64,000 nt of DNA from Aerococcus sp. UBA6277 (lineage in GTDB: Bacteria; Bacillota; Bacilli; Lactobacillales; Aerococcaceae), in NCBI RefSeq assembly GCF_002440555.1, contig NZ_DJUR01000036.1:1-64000 (forward strand). The letters run 5' to 3'. The notes below the pieces were generated by a model. That model saw nothing but the letters and a program-made list of their open reading frames with translations. It ran no database searches and was not told the DNA's origin. Below are positions 10,173 through 20,357 of the stretch, in pieces; positions within the stretch are counted from its first letter, which is position 1, and each line of letters opens with the position of its first letter. A program made the translations under genes and the position numbers.

Positions 10173-10919
10173 TTAGAATAAGGTATTTTGCACTTTGAAT
10201 TCGCGTTTAAACCACCATCTGCCGGCTAAACCTAGGACTGCTAGGGCTAAGTAAGCGAATAATGGCAATTCTGGGTTAATACCCGCTGGCAAGAATTCAG
10301 TTAGGGAAATGAGTAGGATCCAGGCCAATAAAACGGCTACTGAAATCAAGATATACCGCATAGTGCCGCGTTCTTTCTTCGGTTTAGACATATCTGGTTG
10401 GTTTGTTGTCAGAACAGCCATTGCTAGCCCCCCAACAATAAAGTTCAAGATTAAGGTGAATAAACCAGCTGGGCCTGATGAAGCATTTTCTGAACCGATT
10501 AATAAGGTCAATCCAGAAATACCCGCGAATACACCACCAATTAATAAGCCACCTTCAACCCAGTAGTGCCAGAACGGGCTGTCGCCTGCTTGAACTACCC
10601 CATCCCCATTGTTAGGGTTTTGGTGTAGTTCTTGGGCGTAAGTTGTTGGTGTGCCGTATAATTGTTTAGCAGTAACCCCTTTATCTTGCTCTTCAATAAG
10701 GGTATGCAACATTTGATTTTCTTTTAAGTCGATATCGCCATCGTAACCTAGAGTATTGATTTCATTCTTAAATTTAATCATAAATTCTTGGTTACGTTTG
10801 GTTAAGCCTGCGTATAGGCCTTCGCGTTCGTTTTTGATGCGTTGGCGGGCTGCTTTTTCAGTCGCTTCACGTTCAGCTTGAATTTCAGCTCTCGATTTTT
10901 TCTCATTTCCTAATGCCAT
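10173..10919 (-). CDS. DUF1129 family membrane protein
   Basis: A 248-residue protein with a charged N-terminal half (coiled-coil-like, about 1-110) and four predicted hydrophobic segments in the C-terminal half (about 120-142, 150-170, 187-207 and 215-235). The layout and the KNEINTLGYDGDIDL segment fit DUF1129, a family common in Lactobacillales and often found beside ychF, as here (32 bp gap, same strand). AAAGGAG precedes the ATG. No biochemical function is established that I can name. Confidence 0.75.
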   Translation of the reverse strand: MALGNEKKSRAEIQAEREATEKAARQRIKNEREGLYAGLTKRNQEFMIKFKNEINTLGYDGDIDLKENQMLHTLIEEQDKGVTAKQLYGTPTTYAQELHQNPNNGDGVVQAGDSPFWHYWVEGGLLIGGVFAGISGLTLLIGSENASSGPAGLFTLILNFIVGGLAMAVLTTNQPDMSKPKKERGTMRYILISVAVLLAWILLISLTEFLPAGINPELPLFAYLALAVLGLAGRWWFKREFKVQNTLF

Positions 10920-10951
10920 TGTTGGTCAAATCTCCTTTTGCCTGAATGATT

Positions 10952-12046
10952 TTAAACGTTAAATCTAAATAGTAAGATATCGCCGTCTTTCACAACGTAG
11001 TCCTTACCTTCAGAACGATAGCGACCTGCTTCTTTGGCTGCTTTTTCACTACCATAAGTCAGTAAATCTTCATAAGATAAGGTTTCTGCACGGATAAAGC
11101 CTTTTTCAAAGTCTGAGTGAATGACACCCGCTGCTTGTGGGGCTTTCATGCCCTTTTTGAAGGTCCAAGCACGTACTTCTTGTTCACCAGCAGTAAAGAA
11201 AGTTTCAAGACCTAATAAAGTGTAGGCGCGTTGGATTAAACGGTCTAATCCAGACACTTCCATCCCTAAGTCTTCCATGAACATTTCACGGTCTTCATCG
11301 TCCAACGATGCCAATTCTTCTTCGATTTGTGCTGAAACAATTACCACTTCAGCATCCTCTTCACTCGCAATACCGCGTACGATTTCAACATAGTCATTAC
11401 CAGTTGCTGCATCATCCTCGTTTACGTTCGCTACGTATAAGATTGGTTTTGTTGTCAAAAGGAACATGCGGTCAATAAATGGCTGTTCTTCTTCAGTAAA
11501 AGTCACTGTTCGAGCTGATTTACCAGCTTCAAGTACCTCTTTTACCTTAGCTAAAGCGTTGGCTTCAACGATTGCATCATGGTCTTTCGATTTAGCCATT
11601 TTAACTGCTTTTTCATAGCGTTTATTGACTGTTTCTAAGTCAGATAAGATTAATTCTAGGTTAATTGTTTCAATATCGTCAGCTGGATCTACTTTTCCAG
11701 AAACGTGGGTGATATTTCCATCTTCAAAACAACGAACTACATGGATAATCGCATCTACTTCACGAATGTTGGCTAAGAATTTGTTTCCTAACCCCTCACC
11801 CTTACTTGCCCCTTTAACAATTCCGGCAATATCCGTAAATTCAAAAGTTGTTGGGACAGTTTTCTTTGGTACGTAGATTTCAGTAAGTGTTTGTAGACGG
11901 CTATCTGGTACCTCTACAACCCCCACATTCGGGTCGATTGTTGCAAAGGGATAGTTTGCAGCTTCTACTTGAGATTTTGTGATTGCATTAAATAAGGTAG
12001 ATTTTCCCACGTTTGGTAATCCTACAATTCCGGCAGTTAAGGCCAT
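10952..12046 (-). CDS. ychF: Redox-regulated ATPase YchF (OBG family)
   Basis: P-loop NTPase of the Obg superfamily that prefers ATP and binds ribosomes. The 364-residue protein starts [19 protein letters not shown] with the G1 motif at residues 8-17, has the switch segment [17 protein letters not shown], the altered G4 motif NVNE typical of YchF, a helical domain and a C-terminal TGS domain (about 280-364). The length is normal. The RBS is weak. It is followed by the DUF1129 gene and preceded by DUF951-parB on the same strand with a 118-bp gap. Confidence 0.95.
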   Translation of the reverse strand: MALTAGIVGLPNVGKSTLFNAITKSQVEAANYPFATIDPNVGVVEVPDSRLQTLTEIYVPKKTVPTTFEFTDIAGIVKGASKGEGLGNKFLANIREVDAIIHVVRCFEDGNITHVSGKVDPADDIETINLELILSDLETVNKRYEKAVKMAKSKDHDAIVEANALAKVKEVLEAGKSARTVTFTEEEQPFIDRMFLLTTKPILYVANVNEDDAATGNDYVEIVRGIASEEDAEVVIVSAQIEEELASLDDEDREMFMEDLGMEVSGLDRLIQRAYTLLGLETFFTAGEQEVRAWTFKKGMKAPQAAGVIHSDFEKGFIRAETLSYEDLLTYGSEKAAKEAGRYRSEGKDYVVKDGDILLFRFNV

Positions 12047-12164
12047 TTCTTCACGCTACTTTCTTTATTAAGGGTATTTTTTCTTTATTTCTATCATTTA
12101 AGTCATTTTGATGATTGAAAACTCGAACACATCAGACCAATATAGGCAATACTTGTATTAACCC

Positions 12165-12374
12165 CTAGTTATTGTCTGCGGGTTGAATGATTTTCTTCAT
12201 TTTCTTTTCAAATTCACGGCGTGGCATCATGACTGATTGACCACAACCTTGACATTTAATGCGGATATCCGCACCTAAACGAATGATTTTCCAAGCATTT
12301 TCACCACAAGGGTGTTGTTTTTTCATTTGCACGATATCGTGCATGCCATATTCTTTGTCTCCCAAGACATACAC
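12165..12374 (-). CDS. DUF951 family small protein (YyzM-like)
   Basis: A 69-residue protein with the conserved HPCG segment, the GADIRIKCQGCGQSVMMPR core and a basic tail, the DUF951 pattern. The cysteine pair CQGC and HPCG could bind metal, which is inference. It starts two bases after the parB stop codon, so it is translated from the same transcript. This gene is frequently found between parB and ychF in Firmicutes. The function is unknown. Confidence 0.85.
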   Translation of the reverse strand: MYVLGDKEYGMHDIVQMKKQHPCGENAWKIIRLGADIRIKCQGCGQSVMMPRREFEKKMKKIIQPADNN

Positions 12375-12376
12375 CT

Positions 12377-13360
12377 CTAATCTTCAAATTCAATATTTAA
12401 AATATCTAGAATACGGGTTAAATCTTCTTCAGAAAGGTATTCGATTTCGATTTTACCGCGTTTTCCGCGACTATTGATTTGGACATTCGTCCCAAATTTA
12501 TCCATTAACCGGTCTTCGCTTTCGCGGATATAAGGTGGCACGACTTCTTTCTTGCCGTCGTCTTTTTTTATATCCTTGTCCGCTGGCTCATTTAAGGCTT
12601 GTACCATTTTCTCCAATTGGCGAACGGTAATGCCTTCTGCAACAACCTTCTTAGCTAGACTTGATTGGTCTTTTTTCGATTTTAACCCTAAAATAGTCCG
12701 GGCCTGACCTGCTGATAAAGCACCTGATTGCACTAGGGCTTTGATATCGTCACTCAAACCTAGTAAACGTAAATGGTTGGTGATATAAGTTCTGGATTTC
12801 CCAAGCCGTTTAGCAGCTTCATCTTGTGTAATGGCTAAAACATCAATCAATTGTTGGTAAGCCATAGCTTCTTCTAGGGCAGTTAGGTTTTCACGTTGTA
12901 AGTTCTCGATGATAGACGCTTCAATCATCTGTTCATCAGAAAATTCACGTACAATGGCTGGAACTGTCGTTAAACCGGCGATTTTAGACGCACGAAAACG
13001 ACGTTCACCAGCAATAATTTCATACCCTTTCACCGCAGATTTACGTAGGGTAATCGGCTGAAAAATGCCTTGCTCTTGAATCGATTTGGCCAAGTCGTTC
13101 AAGGCATCTTCATCAAATTGGTGTCGGGGTTGGTAAGGGTTTGGACGAATATCTTCAACACTGATCTCCTGCACCATTTTGTCAGTCGCAGTGGCTTCAA
13201 CAGTCGCTTCACTTGTAGTTTGCTTACTTGTTTCGGCTGTATCTTTTACGTCAACTTGCTCTTGGTCTGTCTCATCCTGGGTAAAAAGTGCTTCGCCGCC
13301 AAAAAAGGCATCAATCCCGCGGCCAAGTCCCTTATTATGCTTATTTGTTTGTTTCGCCAT
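12377..13360 (-). CDS. parB: Chromosome partitioning protein ParB (Spo0J)
   Basis: CTP-dependent DNA clamp that loads at parS, slides, and recruits SMC; it also stimulates the ParA ATPase. The 327-residue protein has an acidic N-terminal linker, a ParB N-terminal domain (about 65-165) with the CTP-binding GERRFRA motif, a helix-turn-helix domain (TQDEAAKRLGKSRTYITNHL) and a C-terminal dimerisation region. The C-terminal PPYIRESEDRL segment leads into the dimer domain. Its start overlaps the end of parA by 20 bp. Its predicted targets, TGTTTCACGTGAAACA sites, are clustered at 48.5-50.2 kb in this window. Confidence 0.95.
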   Translation of the reverse strand: MAKQTNKHNKGLGRGIDAFFGGEALFTQDETDQEQVDVKDTAETSKQTTSEATVEATATDKMVQEISVEDIRPNPYQPRHQFDEDALNDLAKSIQEQGIFQPITLRKSAVKGYEIIAGERRFRASKIAGLTTVPAIVREFSDEQMIEASIIENLQRENLTALEEAMAYQQLIDVLAITQDEAAKRLGKSRTYITNHLRLLGLSDDIKALVQSGALSAGQARTILGLKSKKDQSSLAKKVVAEGITVRQLEKMVQALNEPADKDIKKDDGKKEVVPPYIRESEDRLMDKFGTNVQINSRGKRGKIEIEYLSEEDLTRILDILNIEFED

Positions 13361-14117
13361 TATTTTCTAGCACTTCCTTTGCCAATTCCAGATACACTTC
13401 AGCACCACGAGAACGAATATCATAATCAATGATGGATTGTCCATATGATGGTGCTTCAGACAGGCGCACATTTCGCGGAATCAAGGTCGTATACACTGCT
13501 TGACCAAAGTACTTCCGGACTTCTTCTACAACCTCGTTCGATAAGTTTGTTCTTGCATCATACATTGTCATTAAAACACCTTCAATTTTTAAGCTTGCAT
13601 TGAAGTGTTTTTGAACTAATTGGATTGTGTTCAATAATTGACTTAATCCTTCTAGTGCGTAGTATTCACTTTGTACTGGAATCAGTACGGAATCAGCACT
13701 GGTGAAGGCATTGATTGTCAAGTGACCTAGTGAAGGTGGACAGTCAATGAAGATATAGTCATAGTCATTTCTAATTGATTGGATGGCTTCTTTCATCTTT
13801 TGTTCACGGTGGGAGATGCTGGTTAACTCAACCTCAGCCCCTGCCAATGAAATTGTTGCCGGTACAACAGAAAGGTTCTCGCGTGATGAAGACACTACCG
13901 CGTCTTTTACGGCAACTTCGTTGATCAATACGTCATAAATGCTATTATCAACAGAACCCTTAGCAATCCCTAAACCACTGGTCGCATTCCCTTGCGCATC
14001 ACTATCGATCAATAAAATTTTCTTTCCTTGATAGGCAAGTGCGGATGCTAAGTTGACAGTTGTTGTTGTCTTCCCGACACCACCTTTTTGATTGGCGACT
14101 GCGATTACTTTACCCAT
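13341..14117 (-). CDS. parA: Chromosome partitioning ATPase ParA (Soj)
   Basis: Deviant-Walker ATPase that binds DNA non-specifically and works with ParB; in Bacillus Soj also regulates DnaA. The 258-residue protein has the deviant Walker A motif KGGVGKTTTTVNLASAL (residues 10-26), the DSDAQGNATSGLG segment, and Walker B IFIDCPPSLG. The length is typical of chromosomal Soj. It is the first gene of the parA-parB-DUF951 group, separated from rsmG by a terminator. Confidence 0.95.
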   Translation of the reverse strand: MGKVIAVANQKGGVGKTTTTVNLASALAYQGKKILLIDSDAQGNATSGLGIAKGSVDNSIYDVLINEVAVKDAVVSSSRENLSVVPATISLAGAEVELTSISHREQKMKEAIQSIRNDYDYIFIDCPPSLGHLTINAFTSADSVLIPVQSEYYALEGLSQLLNTIQLVQKHFNASLKIEGVLMTMYDARTNLSNEVVEEVRKYFGQAVYTTLIPRNVRLSEAPSYGQSIIDYDIRSRGAEVYLELAKEVLENNGETNK

Positions 14118-14153
14118 TTTCTAACCCCCTACGTTGTATACATCATTTTCAAT

Positions 14154-14186
14154 AAAAAAGGAACGGAATGCGTTTCCGTTCCTTTC
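14154..14186 (-). terminator. Terminator between rsmG and parA
   Basis: AAGGAACGGAAA... pairs with TTCCGTTCCTT around a short loop, with TTTTTT following on the minus strand. It is 150 bp after the rsmG stop and immediately upstream of parA, so parA is likely to have its own promoter or depend on readthrough. Confidence 0.8.
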
Positions 14187-14336
14187 GCATTCATTCAAAA
14201 TAGTTTGGACTATTTTTCGCAATATTATGCTTGTCATGTCGTCTATTCTTTTCCATTGTACCAAAAAAGCCTCTATATTGTTTAAAGAATTCTATTATCA
14301 AATAAAATACCTTTACTGAGTATAGCTTTCAATTAA

Positions 14337-15053
14337 CTATAATGGACTTTTCGCTGGTTTTCCTGGCTTACGCGGATATTTATTTGGTGTTTCTTTTGGT
14401 TTTTCAATCCGTAGAATATGGCGTTCGCCTGCTTCAGCTGGCAGGTCAAATTGAATATCTTCCGCAAACTTACCGCCTAAAATAGCAATGGCATGTTTGG
14501 CTTCTTCGATTTCATCATCTGATTTTTGCGCTTTCATAGCTAGAAATTGGCCGTCCTTTTTCACTAGAGGTAAACAAAATTCTGCTAGCAAGTTGAGGCG
14601 GGCTACTGCTCTAGCTGTTGCAAAGTCGAATTGGCCGCGGAATTGTAGGTTTTGACCAAAGGTTTCAGCGCGATCGTGGTAGGCATGCACACCTTCTAAA
14701 CCAAGTTCATTCACCACTTCATTGATAAAGTTGATGCGTTTATTCAATGAATCAACAATGGTGATGTCTAAGTTTGGCAAGGCAATTTTCAGTGGAATAC
14801 TTGGGAAACCAGCTCCTGAACCTACATCCACCAAGCGATATTCCTGGTCAGCCATCTCTACATGCATGGCTACAGTCAGCGAATCATAGAAATGCTTCAA
14901 ATAAACTTCTTCTAATGCCGTAATCGCTGTTAAATTAATTTTTTCATTCCATTCAACTAATAACTCGAAATAACGGTTAAATTGTGCCATTTGTTGGTCA
15001 TTTAGTTGGATCCCAGCTTCAGCAAGGCTACTTTTAAATTGTTCTGGATTCAT
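14337..15053 (-). CDS. rsmG: 16S rRNA (guanine-N7) methyltransferase RsmG (GidB)
   Basis: Methylates G527 (E. coli numbering) of 16S rRNA with SAM. The 238-residue protein has the SAM-binding motif [16 protein letters not shown] (about residues 74-89), the downstream [10 protein letters not shown] segment and the MKAQ motif typical of GidB. The C-terminal tail is proline- and lysine-rich. The start ATG was taken from the conserved MNPEQF N-terminus. A short translated-looking ORF with its own promoter lies just upstream (15090-15158). Confidence 0.95.
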   Translation of the reverse strand: MNPEQFKSSLAEAGIQLNDQQMAQFNRYFELLVEWNEKINLTAITALEEVYLKHFYDSLTVAMHVEMADQEYRLVDVGSGAGFPSIPLKIALPNLDITIVDSLNKRINFINEVVNELGLEGVHAYHDRAETFGQNLQFRGQFDFATARAVARLNLLAEFCLPLVKKDGQFLAMKAQKSDDEIEEAKHAIAILGGKFAEDIQFDLPAEAGERHILRIEKPKETPNKYPRKPGKPAKSPL

Positions 15054-15089
15054 AATCGTCTACTTTCTATATTGAATTCTGAGGCCATA

Positions 15090-15158
15090 TTAAATACTTG
15101 GTAAAATGCTTTCCCATTCTTCTATTTCATTTACATGGAAAATAAAACGTTTTAGCAT
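15090..15158 (-). CDS. Possible 22-residue ORF or DsrE-like remnant upstream of rsmG
   Basis: An ATG preceded at good spacing by AAGGAGT opens a 22-codon frame whose product begins MLKRFIFHVNEIEEW. This resembles the N-terminus of DsrE-type small proteins, but the frame ends before the fold could form. A TATAAT with a TGC extended -10 lies at 15204-15209. It may be a truncated gene remnant or a leader ORF for rsmG. The resemblance is from memory and the call is tentative. Confidence 0.35.
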   Translation of the reverse strand: MLKRFIFHVNEIEEWESILPSI

Positions 15159-15203
15159 ATGACTACTCCTTTTCGATTCAATTCCCAATGTTTTCTCAAT
15201 CAA

Positions 15204-15212
15204 ATTATAGCA
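15204..15212 (-). promoter_or_regulatory. Extended -10 promoter upstream of the short ORF and rsmG
   Basis: TGCTATAAT on the minus strand is a strong extended -10 element. No good -35 is seen. It would drive the short ORF and rsmG separately from mnmG, which ends in a terminator. Confidence 0.5.
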
Positions 15213-15330
15213 TAGCCCGCTTTTTAAAAGAAGATAAGGTCCTTGAAGAACACAAATTATAATAGACCCGAAATGATGCCCATCACAGACCATTTGACTG
15301 TAAATATGATGCACTATTGATGATAAATCA

Positions 15331-15367
15331 CAAAAAGCTATCCCTATTTTCTGGGATAGCTTTTTTT
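15331..15367 (-). terminator. Terminator of mnmG
   Basis: AAGCTATCCC and GGGATAGCTT pair around AGAAAATA, with TTTTT on the minus strand and a T-run on the plus strand as well. It lies just after the mnmG stop codon. Confidence 0.9.
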
Positions 15368-15381
15368 AATGTACTTACTGG

Positions 15382-17283
15382 TTAAACGCGTGCTACATGC
15401 CCGCCTTGTAAGTAAACCATAATAATGGATACATCTGCTGGGTTTACCCCTGATACACGACTGGCTTGTGCCAAAGTACGTGGGCCGATTTCTTTCAATC
15501 GTTGACGCGCTTCGGTGGCTAAGCTGTCGATGGCATCCCAATCGATGTCAGCTGGAATTTCTTTTTGCTCTAAACGATGTAATTTTTCTACTTTACGTTG
15601 TTCTTTCACAATATAGCCAGCATATTTGATTTGGATTTCAACTTGTTCTAATACTTGACGTGATAAATCCTTGTCGCTTGGGGCAAATTTAAGGATATCA
15701 TCAATTTTAAGCTCTGGACGACGTAGTAAGTCACTCGCCATAATACCATCTTTTAAAGCTGCAGAATTTTTCTCTGCAAGGTAGTCTTGTAATTCTTGAG
15801 TTGGTTTCAAGCGAACATTGGCTAAACGGTCTAACTCTTCAGCAACCTCTGCTTGGTTTGATTTATATAAGTTGTATTGTTCTTCAGATACTAAACCAAA
15901 TTCATAACCTTTTTCAGTTAGACGAGTATCAGCGTTGTCATGACGTAATAATAAACGGTATTCAGCACGTGATGTTAATAATCGATACGGTTCAGTTGTC
16001 CCTTTTGTGACTAAGTCATCGATCATTACCCCAATATAGCCTTGGTCACGGCCAATAACAAATGGTTCTTCGCCGCGGATTTTTAGGACGGCATTGATTC
16101 CTGCGTATAAACCTTGACCAGCAGCTTCTTCATAACCAGAAGTACCATTTGTTTGACCAGCTGTAAATAAGTTGGCCACTTGTTTTGTCTCTAAGTTTAC
16201 TTTCAATTGGTTTGGTTTCACCACATCGTACTCAATGGCATAGCCGTTACGCATGATACGTGCATCTTCCAAGCCTTTAATTGAATGAATCATGTCATTT
16301 TGAACGTCTTCTGGTAGTGAAGTTGAAAGTCCTTGGACATAGATTTCTTCGTTGTCTAACCCTTCAGGTTCAAGGAAGATTTGGTGTTTTGGTTTATCTG
16401 CAAAACGCACAATCTTATCTTCAATTGACGGGCAGTAACGGGCACCTACACCCTCAACAATCCCTGTAAACATCGGTGCACGGTGTAAGTTTTCACGAAT
16501 CGTTCCATGGGTTGCTTCATTAGTATAAGTCAAGAAACATGGGACTTGGTCTACTAATGGTAAGTAATCCGCGTCTTTAGACATGAATGAAAAATGATTC
16601 GGTGCATCATCACCCGGTTGTATTTCCGTTGCCTCATAGTTGATCGTACGTTTATCCACGCGTGGCGGTGTACCCGTTTTAAAGCGGGCAATATCAAAAC
16701 CATATTTTTCCGCCATATTCCCAGTCAATTTCTCAGCTGGTTGCGAGTTGTTTGGACCTGAAGAATATTTTAATTCTCCAATAATAATTTCACCACGGGC
16801 TGCCGTACCAGTTGTCAAAATAACAGCATCTGCACGATAAATAGCACCTGTGTTGGTGATAATCCCTTTAACCGTATCATCTTCAATAATCAAGTCGTCT
16901 ACTAAACCTTGTCGTAGGGTTAAGTGGTCTTGGTTTTCGATAGTTTTACGCATTTCTTTGGCGTATTCATCTTTATCTGCTTGCGCACGTAAGGCACGGA
17001 CAGCTGGTCCCTTACCTGTATTTAGCATACGCATTTGGATATAGGTCTTATCAATATTGCGGCCCATTTCACCACCGAGGGCGTCGATTTCTCTGACAAC
17101 TACCCCTTTAGCCGGTCCCCCAATTGACGGGTTACATGGCATAAAGGCCACCATATCAATATTAATCGTGATCAACATGGTTTCAGCCCCCATACGCGCT
17201 GCGGCTAAGGCTGCTTCACTACCTGCATGCCCTGCACCAACTACAATGACATCATATTTGCCTGCTTCATAAGTTTGCATCAT
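15382..17283 (-). CDS. mnmG: tRNA uridine-34 modification enzyme MnmG (GidA)
   Basis: FAD- and NADH-dependent partner of MnmE that installs the carboxymethylaminomethyl group on U34 of certain tRNAs. The 633-residue protein has the N-terminal dinucleotide-binding motif [17 protein letters not shown] (16-32), the conserved [11 protein letters not shown] segment, a second GTTARGEI region, and the C-terminal helical MnmE/tRNA-binding domain. The length matches the family. It lies 21 bp after mnmE on the same strand, so the two enzyme subunits form one operon. Confidence 0.97.
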   Translation of the reverse strand: MMQTYEAGKYDVIVVGAGHAGSEAALAAARMGAETMLITINIDMVAFMPCNPSIGGPAKGVVVREIDALGGEMGRNIDKTYIQMRMLNTGKGPAVRALRAQADKDEYAKEMRKTIENQDHLTLRQGLVDDLIIEDDTVKGIITNTGAIYRADAVILTTGTAARGEIIIGELKYSSGPNNSQPAEKLTGNMAEKYGFDIARFKTGTPPRVDKRTINYEATEIQPGDDAPNHFSFMSKDADYLPLVDQVPCFLTYTNEATHGTIRENLHRAPMFTGIVEGVGARYCPSIEDKIVRFADKPKHQIFLEPEGLDNEEIYVQGLSTSLPEDVQNDMIHSIKGLEDARIMRNGYAIEYDVVKPNQLKVNLETKQVANLFTAGQTNGTSGYEEAAGQGLYAGINAVLKIRGEEPFVIGRDQGYIGVMIDDLVTKGTTEPYRLLTSRAEYRLLLRHDNADTRLTEKGYEFGLVSEEQYNLYKSNQAEVAEELDRLANVRLKPTQELQDYLAEKNSAALKDGIMASDLLRRPELKIDDILKFAPSDKDLSRQVLEQVEIQIKYAGYIVKEQRKVEKLHRLEQKEIPADIDWDAIDSLATEARQRLKEIGPRTLAQASRVSGVNPADVSIIMVYLQGGHVARV

Positions 17284-17304
17284 CTCATCCTTTCTACGCT
17301 TCTT

Positions 17305-18696
17305 TTATTTACCTAAACAGAATTGACTGAATAGTTGTGTTAATAGTTCATCCGGTGCATTTTCACCAATAATTTCACCTAAAATCTCCCAAGCACGGGT
17401 AAAGTCGATTTGAATCAAGTCAACTGGCATGCCCATATCAATCCCGTTTCTCACTTCGTCTAATGATTGACTAGCTTTTTGTAAAAGGTCTATATGACGC
17501 GCGTTAGAAACATAAGTCGCGTCTTTTTCCCCTGATTGTCCTGAGAAGAAGTAGTCTGCAATTTTCTCCTCTAAAGCGTCAATACCTTCTTGAGTCATCA
17601 TAGACGTGGCAATGATTTCGTCCTCTTCAACCCACTCTAACAGGGATTCTTTTAAAAGTTGGTTTGGTAAATCAATTTTATTCATGATAATAATTCGTTT
17701 ATGGTCTTGGGTTAAGGCTAAAAGCTCGCGGTCACCAGCTGTTAAGGCTTCAGATTGATTGAGCAATAATAACACCAATTCGGCTTCCGTTAAGGCCTTC
17801 TTCGATCGTTCCACACCAATACGCTCCACCACATCTTCTGTGTCACGAATACCCGCTGTATCCACTAATTTCAAGGGTACCCCGCGGATATTGATATATT
17901 CTTCAACCGTGTCACGCGTTGTGCCTTCAATATCCGTTACAATGGCCTTTTCTTCTCTTAATAAGGCATTCAGTAAGGAAGATTTCCCCACATTTGGACG
18001 ACCCACAATGGCAGTTGAAATCCCGTCACGCAAGATTTTTCCTTGTTTAGCGGTTGATAATAAGCCATCAATTCGATCCTTGATAATAGTTGTCTTCTCA
18101 CCCAATAATTTAAGGGTCATTTCTTCCACATCATCGTATTCAGGATAGTCAATGTTTACTTCAACTTGCGCCAAGGTATTTAAGATGTCTTGACGTAAAT
18201 TTTCGATTAAATTGGATAATTTTCCGTCCAACTGCTTCACAGCTAAATCCATTGACCGGTCCGTCTTGGCACGGATTAAATCCATCACAGCTTCTGCTTG
18301 GGTTAAGTCAATTCGCCCGTTGATAAAAGCACGTTTGGTGAATTCACCTGGTTCTGCTAGGGTAGCCCCTTCCCGCAAAACGAGTTCCAGCACGCGATTT
18401 GTCGCCACAATCCCACCATGGGTATTAATCTCAACAATATCTTCACGCGTAAATGTTTTTGGTTCACGCATAACAGACACCATCACTTCGTCAATCTCTT
18501 GACCATCTTTTGGGTCCACAATATGGCCATAGTGAATGGTATGACTATCTTGCGTACTCAATTTTTTCTGACCTAATTTATAAACCTTATCTGCAATCGC
18601 TAGTGCGTCATCACCTGAAAGACGGACAATCCCAATCGCACCTTCGCCCGGCGCCGATGAAATAGCTGCAATTGTATCAAAACCACGAGTAATCAT
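17305..18696 (-). CDS. mnmE: tRNA modification GTPase MnmE (TrmE)
   Basis: GTPase that acts with MnmG on U34 of tRNA. The 463-residue protein has the N-terminal formyl-THF-binding domain (1-120), a helical domain, an inserted G domain with [14 protein letters not shown] (G1), DTAGIRDT (G3) and NKID (G4), and the C-terminal CLGK motif (canonical C[IVL]GK) whose cysteine is essential in the family. The start ATG encodes [14 protein letters not shown], the conserved opening. Confidence 0.97.
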   Translation of the reverse strand: MITRGFDTIAAISSAPGEGAIGIVRLSGDDALAIADKVYKLGQKKLSTQDSHTIHYGHIVDPKDGQEIDEVMVSVMREPKTFTREDIVEINTHGGIVATNRVLELVLREGATLAEPGEFTKRAFINGRIDLTQAEAVMDLIRAKTDRSMDLAVKQLDGKLSNLIENLRQDILNTLAQVEVNIDYPEYDDVEEMTLKLLGEKTTIIKDRIDGLLSTAKQGKILRDGISTAIVGRPNVGKSSLLNALLREEKAIVTDIEGTTRDTVEEYINIRGVPLKLVDTAGIRDTEDVVERIGVERSKKALTEAELVLLLLNQSEALTAGDRELLALTQDHKRIIIMNKIDLPNQLLKESLLEWVEEDEIIATSMMTQEGIDALEEKIADYFFSGQSGEKDATYVSNARHIDLLQKASQSLDEVRNGIDMGMPVDLIQIDFTRAWEILGEIIGENAPDELLTQLFSQFCLGK

Positions 18697-18906
18697 GAAT
18701 ATATTCCTTTCTATCTAATTTTATCTAATATTGTTTATATTTGTGCAAATAAAAAAGCGCCCAATCTACCCCTCCCATGGCCTGGTCGGACTAGAAAGAC
18801 ACTTTGACTGTCAAACTACTTTTTTATACATTCGGTATTATACGCAATCTCCATTTAAAAGTAAACAATAAAGTCTTCATTGAAGCAGAATATTTAAAGG
18901 CACAAA

Positions 18907-18939
18907 TAAGGGGTATGACACGACTGCCATACCCCTTAG
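18907..18939 (-). terminator. Hairpin after the GerMN lipoprotein gene
   Basis: AAGGGGTATG and CATACCCCTT pair over a 10-base loop on the minus strand. The T-run after it is weak (ATTTGTG), so terminator strength is uncertain. Confidence 0.6.
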
Positions 18940-18950
18940 CGTTATATGTT

Positions 18951-20186
18951 TTACTCTTCAATCATACTGGCGTTCATGACCGATTCGGGAATTTCAAATA
19001 CTGGATTGGCTTCATTCAACCCTACTAGTCCGTCGATTTCAATAGGATCGCCATCGATACGCGGTTCAATATAGTCTGCATTATAGTAGCTCTTCAAACT
19101 AGCCATGATACTATTGAGCTTTTGCATACCCCATTCGTCATCCGCCAAAGCTGTAATGCCAGACGAAAAGTCGACATAAAGCGTCTTTTCAAATGTTTCT
19201 TCATTTGTTTCAGTTGTTAAGCTTTGAATTGCTGCATCCGCTGGTAATAATTGCGGACGGCTGTCATTTTCGCTTTGGAATAGACTTGTAAAAGCTGCAG
19301 TCATATCATCATTGGTTGTGATATTGACCGACTCGTTAGCTTGTGTGTATCCATCTTTAGCTACTGGATAGTAGACTGAAACTGGTTCGGCCCAACCTTC
19401 AGTACTCAATTCAGCCAAATCTTGGACTACAGTATACGGGGCATCCGGGTCTGTCGATTCACTTGAGGCATAAACTAAACCAACGCCGGCTGCATAATAT
19501 TCTTTATTCACAAAATCACCCGTATCTTCAGTCACTTCAATCGTGTCATATAGACCATTTTGAGTCGACATGGGGACACCAATCGCAGTGATTTCCCTAG
19601 TAGTACCAAGGCCTGTTTCCCAAGACTGACCTAATGCTATAGGCCCTTCAAGTAAGGTCTCTGTATTTTCTGGATCAATTAAAGCTGCCGCATCTATCTT
19701 CTCATGCGCATAGTATTCCGGCTGAGTATAGACCACACGCACCGCATCTTCAGTTACTTCTACCATCTCTAAAACAGATGTCCCGCCATTGTTCGTCCGC
19801 ATATATATCGTATCGTCCTCAATATAATCATAGGTTCTACTAAAACTAGCATACTCATTCCCGGTACCCGCAAATTCACTGGCATAACCAGTTGTCAGGG
19901 GAAAATAATCAGCCACTGTTAAAGCGGACGTCACTTCTGAGGATGAACTCTCACTTGCTTCATCATCCGTATCACTTTCTGCTTCTGGACTCGACTGACT
20001 GGATTGTGAATCTCCTGATGCATCATCATTGGCACTATGACCAGCACTTGAGGATACTTGTTCAGACGAGGATGCCTCACTTTCATCATAAATCTCTACT
20101 GCATTATTAAACCAAGAACACGAACCTAACAGTAATGACGTACTCAATAGTAAAAACCATCTTGCTTTTTGTTTCATCTTTGACAC
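18951..20186 (-). CDS. GerMN-domain lipoprotein
   Basis: A 411-residue secreted lipoprotein. The signal peptide ends in the lipobox LLGSC with Cys23 as the lipidated residue. A Ser/Glu/Asp-rich linker (about 30-85) is followed by a middle domain of unknown type (90-265), and a C-terminal segment (about 270-385) with KTLYVDFSSGITAL and YIEPRIDGDPIE that fits the GerMN domain, first seen in the spore-germination protein GerM but widespread in non-sporulating Firmicutes, where it is linked to envelope functions. The organism shows no sporulation genes here, so a germination role is unlikely. It has its own transcription unit, convergent with nothing. Confidence 0.75.
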   Translation of the reverse strand: MSKMKQKARWFLLLSTSLLLGSCSWFNNAVEIYDESEASSSEQVSSSAGHSANDDASGDSQSSQSSPEAESDTDDEASESSSSEVTSALTVADYFPLTTGYASEFAGTGNEYASFSRTYDYIEDDTIYMRTNNGGTSVLEMVEVTEDAVRVVYTQPEYYAHEKIDAAALIDPENTETLLEGPIALGQSWETGLGTTREITAIGVPMSTQNGLYDTIEVTEDTGDFVNKEYYAAGVGLVYASSESTDPDAPYTVVQDLAELSTEGWAEPVSVYYPVAKDGYTQANESVNITTNDDMTAAFTSLFQSENDSRPQLLPADAAIQSLTTETNEETFEKTLYVDFSSGITALADDEWGMQKLNSIMASLKSYYNADYIEPRIDGDPIEIDGLVGLNEANPVFEIPESVMNASMIEE

Positions 20187-20305
20187 CTCCCAGAATCAAT
20201 CATGAATACCTTTATCACTTTTATTGTATTCTTTTTCATAACAAAGTTAAAGAGATACGATAAAACTTAAGTCGATCTTAAAGATTCAAGCAATTAAATC
20301 GCACA

Positions 20306-20338
20306 AATAAAAACCCCCAGCACACAGCCGGGGGTAAA
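20306..20338 (-). terminator. Terminator of the channel-like gene
   Basis: ACCCCCGGC and GCTGGGGGT pair around TGTGT, followed by TTTTATT on the minus strand, a strong GC stem 20 bp past the stop codon. Confidence 0.9.
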
Positions 20339-20357
20339 ATCTTATCTTATATGATGA

